From Aestuarierythrobacter sp037968495 (lineage in GTDB: Bacteria > Pseudomonadota > Alphaproteobacteria > Sphingomonadales > Sphingomonadaceae), in assembly GCA_037968495.1 (NCBI GenBank), contig JBBKVP010000042.1:1-60834 (forward strand): a stretch of 60,834 nucleotides of DNA. The letters run 5' to 3'. Position 1 is the first letter of the stretch, and every line of letters begins with the position of its first letter. The notes beneath the pieces were generated by a model. The model ran no database searches. It was not told where the DNA came from and saw only the letters and a program-made list of their open reading frames with translations. Of the stretch, positions 43,351-51,607 are shown piece after piece. The translations under genes and the position numbers were made by a program.

Positions 43351-43368
43351 AGCTCGTAGAAAAGTAGA

Positions 43369-43418
43369 CGGCCGCCCCTCTGGTGTCTTGGGGGACTGGG
43401 GGAGAGAGTGGGCGGCCG
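43369..43418. terminator. Hairpin between the acyl-CoA ligase and the miniprotein gene
   Basis: Nine-base perfect arms (CGGCCGCCC, 43369-43377, with GGGCGGCCG, 43410-43418) flank a 32-base G-rich loop. T-rich but interrupted stretches lie on both sides. It sits between two convergent genes, so a two-way transcription end is plausible. Confidence 0.6.
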
Positions 43419-43440
43419 CCCGTTTATTTCCGCAGGTGGC

Positions 43441-43524
43441 TCAAACGAGCGCGGCGGAAAACATAAGGCCGCTGACCGAAGTCGCGACGATTACTGGAAT
43501 AAATTTAATTACGAAAAGACGCAT
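43441..43524 (-). CDS. 27-residue hydrophobic miniprotein
   Basis: A 28-codon ORF (ATG at 43524, TGA ending at 43441) encodes a single hydrophobic segment with a short basic start: MRLFVIKFIP, then VIVATSVSGL, then MFSAALV. A near-perfect ribosome-binding site (AAAGGAGA, 43531-43538) lies 6 bases upstream. It is too short to be found by most gene finders. It would insert as one membrane helix. A hairpin follows at 43369-43418. No family is recognised and no toxin or leader role can be claimed. Confidence 0.6.
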   Translation of the reverse strand: MRLFVIKFIPVIVATSVSGLMFSAALV

Positions 43525-43759
43525 GGGTTTTCTCCTTTATGGCGCCAGAAGCGAATCATGCGCTCGATTGGCGCGTAACTAAGCTGTCGGTATTTGAAAT
43601 AATGTTTCTCGCGACTTTCGCAATTGCGATAACAGCGGCGTGTGTTGCGTAAAATTCAACTGACTGATTGCGCCTTTTTCAATCGGTGCGCTGTCTAGCT
43701 TGTGAGTCGCTGCTCGGACCTATCTGGACAGCAGGGCGGGGCGGACCTAACCCGCCCCT
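43525..43759. promoter_or_regulatory. Divergent promoter region of guaA and the miniprotein
   Basis: No further gene is seen in these 235 bases. They run from the miniprotein's ribosome-binding site to the guaA start. The stretch is AT-richer than its neighbours. A purine-responsive riboswitch was looked for and not recognised. Confidence 0.4.
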
Positions 43760-45337
43760 ATGAGCGCATCAGATAACACGCCCGATTCCATACTTATCGT
43801 CGACTTTGGCAGCCAGGTGACCCAGCTCATCGCTCGCCGCGTGCGGGAGGCGGGGGTTTATTCAGAAATCGCGCCCTTCAGCCTGGCGGAAGAGGCGTTT
43901 CACCGGCTGAAGCCCAAGGGTATTATCCTGTCGGGTTCGCCTGCCGGTGTGCCTGAAGAAGACAGCCCGCGCGCGCCGCAAATGCTGTTCGAGGCGGGCC
44001 TGCCGATCCTTGGCATTTGCTACGGCCAACAAGTCATGACGCATCAGCTCGGCGGCGAAGTTCGGCCCGGCCATGAAACGGGCGACGGCGGCGAGTTCGG
44101 CCGCGCATTCCTGACCGTGACCGAAGAATGCGCCTTGTTTGACGGGCTGTGGAATGTTGGCGACCGGCATCAGGTGTGGATGAGCCACGGCGATAAGGTC
44201 ACGCGCTTTGCTGATGGTTTCGATATTGTCGCCACTAGCGACGGTGCGCCCTTTGCCGTAATCGCTGACGAAAAGCGCAAGTTTTACGGCACGCAGTTCC
44301 ACCCCGAAGTCGTCCACACGCCCGACGGCGCCAAGCTGATCGCCAATTTCGTCCGCCATGTCTGCGGCCTTGCGGGCGATTGGACGATGGCCGAGTTTCG
44401 CAAGACCAAGATTGACGAAATCCGCGCTCAAGTCGGCGACGGTAAGGTCATCTGCGGCCTATCGGGCGGCGTCGATAGCGCGGTTGCTGCCGTGTTGATC
44501 CATGAAGCAATTGGCGAACAGCTGACTTGTGTCTTCGTCGATCACGGGCTGATGCGAATGAATGAGGCCGAGCAGGTCGTCACCCTGTTCCGCGACCATT
44601 ATAACATTCCGCTGATCCATAAGGACGTGAGCGAATTGTTCCTTGGCGGGCTGAAAGGCGAAACCGACCCCGAGAAGAAGCGCAAGTTCATCGGCAAGAC
44701 CTTTATCGATGTGTTCGAAGCCGAAGCGAAAGCCATCGGCGGCGCGGATTTCCTCGCGCAAGGCACGCTCTATCCCGACGTGATCGAGTCAGTGTCGTTC
44801 ACCGGCGGACCAAGCGTCACAATCAAGAGCCACCACAATGTCGGCGGCCTGCCCGAACGCATGAACATGCAGCTGGTCGAGCCGCTGCGCGAACTTTTCA
44901 AGGATGAAGTTCGCGATCTTGGCCGCGAGCTGGGACTGCCCGACATTTTTGTGGGCCGCCATCCGTTCCCCGGACCGGGCCTCGCGATCCGCATCCCCGG
45001 TGAAGTCACCGAAGAACGCTGCGACATCTTGCGCAAAGCCGACGCGATCTATCTCGAAGAAATCCGCAATGCCGGATTGTACAACGCGATCTGGCAAGCC
45101 TTCGCGGTATTGCTCCCGGTCAAAACCGTCGGCGTGATGGGCGACAGCCGCACTTACGACAATGTCTGCGCCCTGCGCGCCGTGACCAGCACAGACGGCA
45201 TGACCGCCGACATCTACCCCTTCGATGCGAGCTTCCTAAGCGCGGTATCCACCCGCATCATTAACGAAGTGAAGGGCATCAACCGCGTGGTCTATGACTA
45301 TACGTCAAAGCCGCCCGGCACGATTGAGTGGGAGTGA
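43760..45337 (+). CDS. guaA: GMP synthase (glutamine-hydrolysing)
   Basis: This 525-residue enzyme would convert XMP to GMP with glutamine and ATP. The class I glutaminase domain (about 1-205) has GICYGQQ with the nucleophilic Cys and the His-Glu pair in FHPEVVH. The ATP pyrophosphatase domain starts with GLSGGVDSAV near 233-242, and the dimerisation domain ends in KPPGTIEWE, the standard GuaA terminus. The start at 43760 fits the family. Confidence 0.97.
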   Translation: MSASDNTPDSILIVDFGSQVTQLIARRVREAGVYSEIAPFSLAEEAFHRLKPKGIILSGSPAGVPEEDSPRAPQMLFEAGLPILGICYGQQVMTHQLGGEVRPGHETGDGGEFGRAFLTVTEECALFDGLWNVGDRHQVWMSHGDKVTRFADGFDIVATSDGAPFAVIADEKRKFYGTQFHPEVVHTPDGAKLIANFVRHVCGLAGDWTMAEFRKTKIDEIRAQVGDGKVICGLSGGVDSAVAAVLIHEAIGEQLTCVFVDHGLMRMNEAEQVVTLFRDHYNIPLIHKDVSELFLGGLKGETDPEKKRKFIGKTFIDVFEAEAKAIGGADFLAQGTLYPDVIESVSFTGGPSVTIKSHHNVGGLPERMNMQLVEPLRELFKDEVRDLGRELGLPDIFVGRHPFPGPGLAIRIPGEVTEERCDILRKADAIYLEEIRNAGLYNAIWQAFAVLLPVKTVGVMGDSRTYDNVCALRAVTSTDGMTADIYPFDASFLSAVSTRIINEVKGINRVVYDYTSKPPGTIEWE

Positions 45338-45406
45338 GGCGCGAGTCTGCTTTGCGGAACGTTCGCTTAAAATGCCCGTTGGATGGTCGAACAGAGGAGT
45401 TCTGCC

Positions 45407-45850
45407 ATGATCCGACAAATTGCATTAGCCGCCATCGCAACAATCGCTCTTACGGGCTGCGAAACACTTCAGGAAGCATATACCGAGCAGACTTCCACGA
45501 CCTATACAGCTGAACTATCCGGGGCGAATGAAGTGCATCCCGGGGACCGCGACGGTTCCGGCTCGGCAGAAATTAGCTTTGCCGATGAGTTGACCCGCGT
45601 ATGCTGGGATTTGAACGATCTTCAAAATCTCGGACCCATTACCGGGGCGCATATCCACAGCGGAGCCGCGAGAACAGACGGGCCGGTTGTGCTAGCATTG
45701 AAGCAGGCAACAGAAGGCGGTTGGCGCGGATGCAGCACAGACACATCCTGGGTTCAGCAGGCTTTTGATGAGGGTATCTCGAACTACTACGTCAATGTTC
45801 ACACGGTTGAATATCCCAAAGGCGCAATACGCGGCCAATTGGGACGTTAG
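45407..45850 (+). CDS. CHRD-domain lipoprotein
   Basis: This 147-residue protein has a signal peptide with lipobox LTGC (Cys18) and then a single CHRD domain: YTAELSGANEVHPGDRDGSGSAEISF, ITGAHIHSGAARTDGPVVL, and the end VNVHTVEYPKGAIRGQLG. In bacteria CHRD domains are found on surface or secreted proteins; their exact role is unclear. GAGGAG lies 8 bases before the ATG. A degraded endonuclease III gene follows. Confidence 0.88.
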   Translation: MIRQIALAAIATIALTGCETLQEAYTEQTSTTYTAELSGANEVHPGDRDGSGSAEISFADELTRVCWDLNDLQNLGPITGAHIHSGAARTDGPVVLALKQATEGGWRGCSTDTSWVQQAFDEGISNYYVNVHTVEYPKGAIRGQLGR

Positions 45851-45869
45851 TTGATGGTTTTCAAAACGC

Positions 45870-46417
45870 GTGCAACTTTCCTTCGGCTCTGACCCGCTCA
45901 GTGATAGGCTGCGCCGCACTCACCATGCACTGATCGAGCGGTTCGGGCGAATGCAACGTCCGCACACCAAACGTATCGATCCCGCTTGGACGCTCGTTCA
46001 AGGCGTGATCGGCGCGCGGACCAAGACTGCGGTTTCCAATGATGTGACCGATGCGTTGCTGGCAGAGTTCGGTTCGTGGGAGGGAGTTGCTGCGGCGCCG
46101 CTGGACAGACTAACCGCAATCCTCGCCAAGCAGACTTTTCCCGAGTAATCTGCCCGGCGGCTGAAAGACTGCCTCACCACGATCATTGCCGAGCGGGGCG
46201 AGGTCGATCTGCGGCATCTGTCCAATCAATCGACCGAGGAAGCGATAGTATGGCTCGAAACGCTGCCCGGCGTTGCGCGCAAGATTGCTGCCGGGATGTC
46301 GACGAGCATCATATGCTGGTGAAAAAACTGGGGCAGCTAATATGCCGGCCTTCGAACCCGCAATGCGTGCGCTGCCCGGTGGCCGAATTGTGCGACTTTG
46401 CTTCGGCTAGTCCCTAA
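45870..46417 (+). pseudogene. Degraded endonuclease III (Nth/HhH-GPD) DNA glycosylase gene
   Basis: The first 92 codons from a GTG at 45870 give the N-terminal helices of an HhH-GPD glycosylase and end at an in-frame TAA (46146-46148). The same frame then continues with SARRLKDC...LETLPGVARKIAAG, the hairpin-turn motif with the catalytic Lys. After that the reading shifts by two: a piece of about 50 residues, including the V-D-T-H region with the catalytic Asp, is missing. The end, EHHMLVKKLGQLICRPSNPQCVRCPVAELC, has the 4Fe-4S pattern C-x6-C-x2-C-x5-C. At least a nonsense change and a deletion/frameshift make it inactive. The tail overlaps the convergent SDR stop. Confidence 0.85.
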
Positions 46418-47372
46418 ACTCGACCCCGGTGAGATCTTCCGACTTCGCCCAAAGCTGTGTAGCCAAAGCTTCGTCGCGGATATGCGGTGAGACGCCTGAT
46501 CCGCGCGGTGTTTCTTCCGTTGCCATCGCGCCGAGGTTGCAGTCCTCGCAATAGACGCCGCCCATGCCGTCCAGCAGCGGCGATACGGCTGCCCATACGC
46601 TGGTGGCCGCACCTTGTTCAACGGTTTTAAACGACTCATGCGTGTTGCCGTCCTCGTCGAACCAGCCCATGGCGACTTGCTCTTCCATGGTCAGATGGCG
46701 CTGTAGCGGGGTGATGATACCGCCCGGATGCACTGCAAAAGCGCGCACGCCTTGAGGCTCGCCCAGCTTGTCCAATTGCAGAGCAAACAGGGCGTTGGCT
46801 GACTTCGCCTGACCATAAGCGGGCCATTTGGAATATTCGCGGCGTTCGAAATTTGGATCGTCTAAGTCCAGACCATTCAGCCGGTGTCCGACCGACGAGA
46901 CTGCCACAACGCGCGCACCCTTTGCCGCGACTAGCAGCGGCCATAGGCGAGCCGTCATCTGGAAATGTCCGAGATGATTGGTGGCGAACTGGCTTTCATA
47001 ACCGCGCGCATCGCGGGTCAGCGGATTGGCCATGATCGCGGCATTGTTGATCAAAATATCGATCTGGTCGAGTTGCTTCATCACCTCGCCTGCAAAGGTA
47101 TCGATCGACTCGGGATCGGACAGATTGAGCGGCAGGATGGAGATATCACCCTCCATATCGCTCAACACAGCTTCTGCTGCGTCAGGCCTGCGCGCTCCGA
47201 CAATGACATGCGCTCCGCGGCTTGCCAATGCACGGACCGTTTCGGTTCCCAGACCAGAATATCCGCCGGTTACGACGACATTCTTGCCGGTCAGGTCGAT
47301 ACCAGCGGCAACCTCTGCGGCAGTGGCGCGGTTGCCGAATGGCGAATCGATGGGGCTTTGCGGCGAGACCAT
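46407..47372 (-). CDS. SDR-family NAD(P)-dependent oxidoreductase
   Basis: This 321-residue protein resembles retinol-dehydrogenase/WW-domain-oxidoreductase-like SDRs. It has TGGYSGLG near 36-43, NNAAIM near 109-114, the active-site Ser in VSSVGH and the catalytic Y-G-Q-A-K. An 80-residue C-terminal extension follows the usual core, with a Cys pair (VYCEDCNLG). AGAGGAAA lies before the ATG at 47372; an upstream ATG at 47387 is less well placed. Its substrate is unknown. Confidence 0.9.
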   Translation of the reverse strand: MVSPQSPIDSPFGNRATAAEVAAGIDLTGKNVVVTGGYSGLGTETVRALASRGAHVIVGARRPDAAEAVLSDMEGDISILPLNLSDPESIDTFAGEVMKQLDQIDILINNAAIMANPLTRDARGYESQFATNHLGHFQMTARLWPLLVAAKGARVVAVSSVGHRLNGLDLDDPNFERREYSKWPAYGQAKSANALFALQLDKLGEPQGVRAFAVHPGGIITPLQRHLTMEEQVAMGWFDEDGNTHESFKTVEQGAATSVWAAVSPLLDGMGGVYCEDCNLGAMATEETPRGSGVSPHIRDEALATQLWAKSEDLTGVEFRD

Positions 47373-47534
47373 GTGATTTCCTCTCAATATCTATAAGCGC
47401 ATTTTCGGCCGACACGGTGGAGAATGCAAGCGGCGGAGCGGCTGACGTTACGGCATTGCTGGCCAGCCTGCCCGCCCCTTGCGAGCAGCGCCAATCTACC
47501 GCATTCAGGACGAAACAAAACGAGAGGGCATCCT

Positions 47535-48509
47535 ATGAAAACCGCAATCACTGAAATGTTTGGCATCGAGCACCCGATTATTCAGGGCGGAATGCACTGG
47601 GTCGGATTTGCCGAAATGGCAGCGGCGGTTTCTAATGCTGGCGGGCTGGGGACCATTACCGGTCTCACCCAGAAAACGCCCGCCGATCTCGCCAATGAAA
47701 TAGCTCGCTGCAAGGACATGACCGACAAGCCGTTTGCGGTGAACATCACGATCCTGCCTACGCTAACGCCGCCAGACTACCCCGGCATTGTGAAGGCGGT
47801 GATCGATGGCGGAGTAAAAGTAGTCGAGACCGCTGGCCGCAACCCGGTCGACCTGCTCCCGCCGCTGAAGGATGCAGGGATCAAGGTGATCCACAAATGT
47901 ACCAGTGTGCGCCATTCGCTAAAGGCGCAGGAAATCGGCTGCGATGCGGTGTCGGTCGACGGGTTCGAATGTGGCGGCCACCCGGGTGAGGATGATGTGC
48001 CCAACTTCATCCTGCTGCCGCGCGCAGCCGATGAGCTGGAGATACCCTTCGTATCATCGGGCGGCATGGCCGATGGCCGCAGCCTAGTGGCTTCGCTCGC
48101 CATGGGTGCGCAGGGTATGAATATGGGCACGCGCTTTATCGCCACCAAAGAAGCGCCGGTTCACCAGAATGTAAAAGACGCCATTGTCGCGGCGAGCGAA
48201 CTGGACACACGGCTAGTGATGCGCGGATTGCGCAACACAGAGCGCGTGCTGAACAATGATGCAGTTCAGCGCCTGCTCGAAAAGGAAAAGGAACTGGGCG
48301 ACGCGCTCACAATCCAGGACATCTTGCCAGAAGTGGCAGGGGTCTATCCGTCAATCATGCAAGAAGGCGACATGGACAAGGGCGCGTGGAGCTGCGGCAT
48401 GGTCGCCGGCCTGATCAGCGACATTCCGACCTGTCAGGAATTGATCGACGGTATCATGCGCGATGCCGAGGCGATCCTTGGCCGCATCAATGCCATGCAG
48501 GCGGGTTAA
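47535..48509 (+). CDS. Nitronate monooxygenase family (2-nitropropane dioxygenase-like) protein
   Basis: This 324-residue FMN protein has the TIM-barrel start EHPIIQGGMHWVGFAEMAAAVSNAGGLGTI, the central HKCTSVRHSLKAQEIGCDAVSVDGFECGGHPGE with the family His, and the phosphate site VSSGGMADGRSLVASLAMGAQGMNMGTRF. Members oxidise propionate-3-nitronate or related nitronates, and some are enoyl reductase-like. GAGAGGG stands 7 bases before the ATG at 47535. A longer reading upstream has no family support. Confidence 0.9.
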   Translation: MKTAITEMFGIEHPIIQGGMHWVGFAEMAAAVSNAGGLGTITGLTQKTPADLANEIARCKDMTDKPFAVNITILPTLTPPDYPGIVKAVIDGGVKVVETAGRNPVDLLPPLKDAGIKVIHKCTSVRHSLKAQEIGCDAVSVDGFECGGHPGEDDVPNFILLPRAADELEIPFVSSGGMADGRSLVASLAMGAQGMNMGTRFIATKEAPVHQNVKDAIVAASELDTRLVMRGLRNTERVLNNDAVQRLLEKEKELGDALTIQDILPEVAGVYPSIMQEGDMDKGAWSCGMVAGLISDIPTCQELIDGIMRDAEAILGRINAMQAG

Positions 48510-48512
48510 GCT

Positions 48513-49064
48513 TTACCAGCTAAAGCCTGCATCAATTGCTGCTTGTTCTTCCTCGTTCGTTTCGCGCCCCAATTCTTTGTTGCGGTGCGGGAAGCGGCCG
48601 AATCTGGCGATCATTTCGTGATGGCTACGCGCGAATTCGACGTTCTTTGGTAGATGCTCGGTAAAGTAGGCAAGGCTGGCCTCTTGGTCGGCAATATCCT
48701 CGCTATGCATCAGCGGCATAGCTATAAACTGGCGTTGTTCGTCCGGTAAGTCGGCATCCCAGCCCTCGGCGATCACATTTTTGGCAATGTCGCGGGCCAA
48801 GGCGTCATAGGCAAAGGCCTGCGCAGTCTTGCGAAACAGGTTGCGGGGCACTTGGTCGAACAGCAAGATAGCTGCTTGGGCGAGTTTGAGGTCGCGCGTG
48901 AAATTACTCGCGGGTTCTGCACCCAACGACATGAGCTTACGCTCGAACCGGACGCGCAGCTGATGATCCATTCGGCTGTTGGGTTTGAACCAGTCAGCCG
49001 GCTCCATTTCCTCAAACCAGATATGCAGTAATTCTGCCGCCCAAGGGCGCTGTGCGGCTGCCAT
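48513..49064 (-). CDS. DUF924 family protein
   Basis: This 183-residue all-helical protein has the family segments LHIWFEEMEPADWFKP near the start, ILLFDQVPRNLFRKTAQAFAYDALA in the middle, and MPLMHSEDIADQEASLAYF later. Function is unknown; the fold is related to tetratricopeptide-like repeats. It starts 6 bases after the stop of the lipoprotein gene upstream on the same strand, so they are probably cotranscribed. Confidence 0.9.
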   Translation of the reverse strand: MAAAQRPWAAELLHIWFEEMEPADWFKPNSRMDHQLRVRFERKLMSLGAEPASNFTRDLKLAQAAILLFDQVPRNLFRKTAQAFAYDALARDIAKNVIAEGWDADLPDEQRQFIAMPLMHSEDIADQEASLAYFTEHLPKNVEFARSHHEMIARFGRFPHRNKELGRETNEEEQAAIDAGFSW

Positions 49065-49070
49065 ATTTGC

Positions 49071-49496
49071 TTAGTCCATCTTCTTGTAAGGAACGAAGTC
49101 ATTAAGCGAAATGAAGCCGCGGAGAAAGCCCGAACCGCGATCAAGCATCTTGATCGGCTGGTTGCGGCATAGCTGATTGGTCCCACGATATTCGATCAAC
49201 AGGACATCATCATCATCCAGCGTTTCGGGATAGCTGGGCACATTCACATAAATCGTGTTGCCGCGCTTCAGATATAGCGCGGTGCCGTCGATAATAGTGA
49301 ACTGCTGATTGGCGTGCGGGCTGACGCAGCGGACCGGTTCGCCAGCGATGCGGCCTTTGGTTAGTTCCGCTAGTTTGACTTGACCGCGCTCTTGGGTCGC
49401 GGCTCGTGCGGCGCTGTTGCTGCCGGTCGCGCAGCCACTGATCATCAGGGCAAGGCCAGTGGTTGCAGCGAGAATAGTGAGCTTGTTAAGGCGCAT
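49071..49496 (-). CDS. DUF6491 family lipoprotein
   Basis: This 141-residue protein has a signal peptide and lipobox ISGC (Cys22), followed by a compact beta-rich domain. Two Cys (CVSPHANQQF and NQLCRNQPIKML) could pair, and the end CRNQPIKMLDRGSGFLRGFISLNDFVPY matches the DUF6491 pattern of a final strand with cysteine and hydrophobic residues. Function is unknown. It leads the DUF924 gene. Confidence 0.8.
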   Translation of the reverse strand: MRLNKLTILAATTGLALMISGCATGSNSAARAATQERGQVKLAELTKGRIAGEPVRCVSPHANQQFTIIDGTALYLKRGNTIYVNVPSYPETLDDDDVLLIEYRGTNQLCRNQPIKMLDRGSGFLRGFISLNDFVPYKKMD

Positions 49497-49562
49497 GGAC
49501 CGTCTCCTGTTTGGAACACGAGTGTATCACATGCTCCTGAACCGAGCCTGTCAGAAAACGAG

Positions 49563-49811
49563 TCAGGATGCGCCTGCGCTGATGTCGGGCAGTTCCGACT
49601 GGTCTGCGCCGTCGGCTGGGCCGCCCTTCAAAACGAATCGCTTGTCGCAATATCCGCAATCGACATAGCCATGTTCGTCGATTTCGAGGAACACCCGCGG
49701 ATGCCCAAGTGCGGCGGGCGCGAAGTTTTCACCGCGTCTGATCGACACGGCACCATCGCATTGCACGCGGCGTGTTTCGACAAGGCTGGTTTCGGGTGGA
49801 GGTATCGACAT
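49563..49811 (-). CDS. Zinc-finger CHCC-domain protein (NDUFS6-like)
   Basis: This 82-residue protein has the CHCC zinc ligands Cys18, His37, Cys52 and Cys55 in the typical order (RVQCDG, LGHPRVFLEI, YVDCGYCDKRFVL). The family includes the accessory complex I subunit NDUFS6 in mitochondria and its alphaproteobacterial relatives, so association with NADH dehydrogenase is likely by family but unproven here. The Asp/Gly/Pro-rich tail is unstructured. Confidence 0.88.
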   Translation of the reverse strand: MSIPPPETSLVETRRVQCDGAVSIRRGENFAPAALGHPRVFLEIDEHGYVDCGYCDKRFVLKGGPADGADQSELPDISAGAS

Positions 49812-49853
49812 GGCCGGAGCGATAATCGCTGGCAGTCATGCGCGCAATAGCAA

Positions 49854-49879
49854 CCGTAGACTATTGCCGTAGACTATTG
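49854..49879. repeat. 13-bp tandem duplication at the DUF4402 stop
   Basis: CCGTAGACTATTG is present twice without a gap (49854-49866 and 49867-49879). The second copy contains the stop codon of the DUF4402 gene, read on the minus strand. The duplication leaves the reading frame intact and looks recent, since the copies are identical. Confidence 0.75.
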
Positions 49880-50446
49880 GTAGTCCAGTCTCACGTCGAA
49901 TGTCCCGGTGTATGTGCCGGGCGTCTGGTTTGCGCCGACATTCAACGTTCCGCCGACGCGAAATCCGAACACACCCGCAGGATCGAGGATGTCGTAGCGG
50001 ACAAACCCTTTGCCCTTGCCATTTCCAACATTAGCGAGTGTCGGGTCGCCATCGACGACAAATTCCGTAACGGTCATATTAGCGCCCGGGCCTGTTAAAT
50101 CAATCGAATCACCCGCCGGAAGTTTGATACGGACGGTCTGGAGCGGGTCGCCTGAACCAACGAATATTGCAGGTTGGCATTTGCCATAGTGGAGCAAGCC
50201 AATGCTGGGTGTACAGGTCGGGGCGAGCAGCGAGGGAACCATCGTGACAGTACCTGCCGCTGGACCGGCAATTTTCCCGAAATCCATGTCTCTGGCCTTG
50301 GTAATTGTGAGCGCACCAATGACTGTTGCGTAAGTATCAGCGGTTGCTGAATCGCTCGATTGAGCAGACGCGGGTGCGGAAACTACTCCGAGCGCGCACA
50401 TCGCCATTAGCGCAAAGCGCGCCATTATTTGTCCCACTCGGTCCAT
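49874..50446 (-). CDS. DUF4402 exported protein
   Basis: This 190-residue protein has a signal peptide (cleavage after ASA near 28) and one DUF4402 domain: ITKARDMDFGKIAGP near the start of the mature part, two Cys (PTCTPS and GKCQPA), then FVVDGDPT, and the signature end GGTLNVGANQTPGTYTGTFDVRLDYQ. Such proteins are often pilin-like or surface-fibre subunits related to spore coat protein U. The start at 50446 has AAAGGTGAG 5 bases upstream. A remnant of a second copy lies just upstream. Confidence 0.85.
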   Translation of the reverse strand: MDRVGQIMARFALMAMCALGVVSAPASAQSSDSATADTYATVIGALTITKARDMDFGKIAGPAAGTVTMVPSLLAPTCTPSIGLLHYGKCQPAIFVGSGDPLQTVRIKLPAGDSIDLTGPGANMTVTEFVVDGDPTLANVGNGKGKGFVRYDILDPAGVFGFRVGGTLNVGANQTPGTYTGTFDVRLDYQ

Positions 50447-50494
50447 GTCTCACCTTTAAGGAAGCAATCATGGAACAGTGGTTGCCATTTAAGG

Positions 50495-50509
50495 TTACCG
50501 GCCCGGTAA
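50495..50509. promoter_or_regulatory. 15-bp perfect palindrome upstream of the DUF4402 gene
   Basis: TTACCGG, a central C and CCGGTAA make a perfect palindrome 49 bases upstream of the DUF4402 start codon. The loop is too short for an RNA hairpin, so a protein-binding site is more likely. Confidence 0.4.
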
Positions 50510-50525
50510 GTTTTGCCGCGCTTTG

Positions 50526-50585
50526 TTGATATTCCAGCGTAACATCGAACTGACCTTCATAAATGCCAGCTGCCTGATTACGCCT
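50526..50585 (-). pseudogene. C-terminal remnant of a second DUF4402 gene
   Basis: Read on the minus strand, about 20 codons give NQAAGIYEGQFDVTLEYQ, closely like the end of the intact neighbour (NQTPGTYTGTFDVRLDYQ). No stop follows the Gln, and nothing upstream continues the homology. This is the 3' end of a lost tandem paralogue, broken next to the start of the divergent ABC ATPase gene. Confidence 0.6.
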
Positions 50586-50656
50586 GACGTACCTTTTCGC
50601 CCAACTGATATGCCAAGCCTTTACTGAATCGCGCCGCTGGCCCATTGCTCCGCGCG

Positions 50657-51607
50657 ATGACTGAAAACGCTGCAATCTCGATCCGAAACCTCACAAAACG
50701 CTATGCCGGAGCTGGTCCGGGCGATCCGGGAAAACTGGCGCTCGATGGTGTGAGCTTTGACGTGCCGCAGGGCGGTATCTTCGGACTGCTTGGTCCCAAT
50801 GGCGCTGGTAAATCGACGCTTATCAATATCCTTGCCGGACTGGTCACCAAAACCGGCGGGGAAGTGGATGTCTGGGGTTTCGATATCGACAAGCAGCGCC
50901 GCAATGCGAAGGCCAGCATCGGCATTGTGCCGCAAGAAATCGTATTTGATCCGTTTTTTACGCCATTCGAAGTGCTGGAGAATCAAGCGGGGCTCTACGG
51001 GGTCCCAAAGGGGCAAAGGCGCAGCGAAGAACTGCTGAAGGCAGTCCATTTGTTTGACAAACGCGACGCTTACGCCCGTACTCTTTCCGGCGGGATGAAA
51101 CGCCGGCTGCTGATAGCCAAGGCCATGGTCCATTCGCCGCCGATTATTGTACTCGACGAGCCAACGGCAGGCGTTGATGTGGAATTACGCCGCCTCCTGT
51201 GGGAAATGATTACCGACCTCAACAAACAAGGCGTTACGGTCGTACTGACAACGCATTATCTCGAAGAAGCCGAGCAATTGTGCGACCGCATCGCAATCAT
51301 CAACCACGGCAAGCTAATCGCCAACAAGCCAACCCGCGAAATGGTGGATATGGCGCGCGAGAAGATCGTTGTTCTTAGTGTCGACCGCGATCTCGACACT
51401 GCACCGACCCATGAGGCCTTCACCAAGAGCGAGCTGACGGGCGAACGAACTGTTGAGATCACCTATAATAAGGACAGCATGACCGCTGGGCAGGTGCTAA
51501 GCATCGTGCAGGGTCTCGGTTTTGCGATTGAAGACGTCACGACCCGCGAAGCGGATCTGGAAGATGTCTTCGTCAGCCTGACGACGGAACAGGGAGCCGC
51601 AGCATGA
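50657..51607 (+). CDS. ABC-type ATP-binding protein, ABC-2 exporter type
   Basis: This 316-residue ATPase has Walker A GLLGPNGAGKST near 49-60, signature TLSGGMKRRLLIAKAMVHSPP, Walker B IIVLDEPTAGVD and the His switch TTHYLEEAEQ. The C-terminal extension (about 225-316) ending in DLEDVFVSLT is typical of YadG/DrrA-like exporters and gliding-type ATPases. No permease is encoded beside it. It overlaps nadB by 4 bases (ATGA), an unexplained pairing. The start at 50657 lacks a good ribosome-binding site; a TTG at 50645 is in frame. Confidence 0.88.
   Translation: MTENAAISIRNLTKRYAGAGPGDPGKLALDGVSFDVPQGGIFGLLGPNGAGKSTLINILAGLVTKTGGEVDVWGFDIDKQRRNAKASIGIVPQEIVFDPFFTPFEVLENQAGLYGVPKGQRRSEELLKAVHLFDKRDAYARTLSGGMKRRLLIAKAMVHSPPIIVLDEPTAGVDVELRRLLWEMITDLNKQGVTVVLTTHYLEEAEQLCDRIAIINHGKLIANKPTREMVDMAREKIVVLSVDRDLDTAPTHEAFTKSELTGERTVEITYNKDSMTAGQVLSIVQGLGFAIEDVTTREADLEDVFVSLTTEQGAAA

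Noticed and set aside
43343..43582. A 79-codon plus-strand frame after the acyl-CoA ligase
   Set aside because: It runs across the 9-bp hairpin and opposite the well-supported miniprotein, with no ribosome-binding site.
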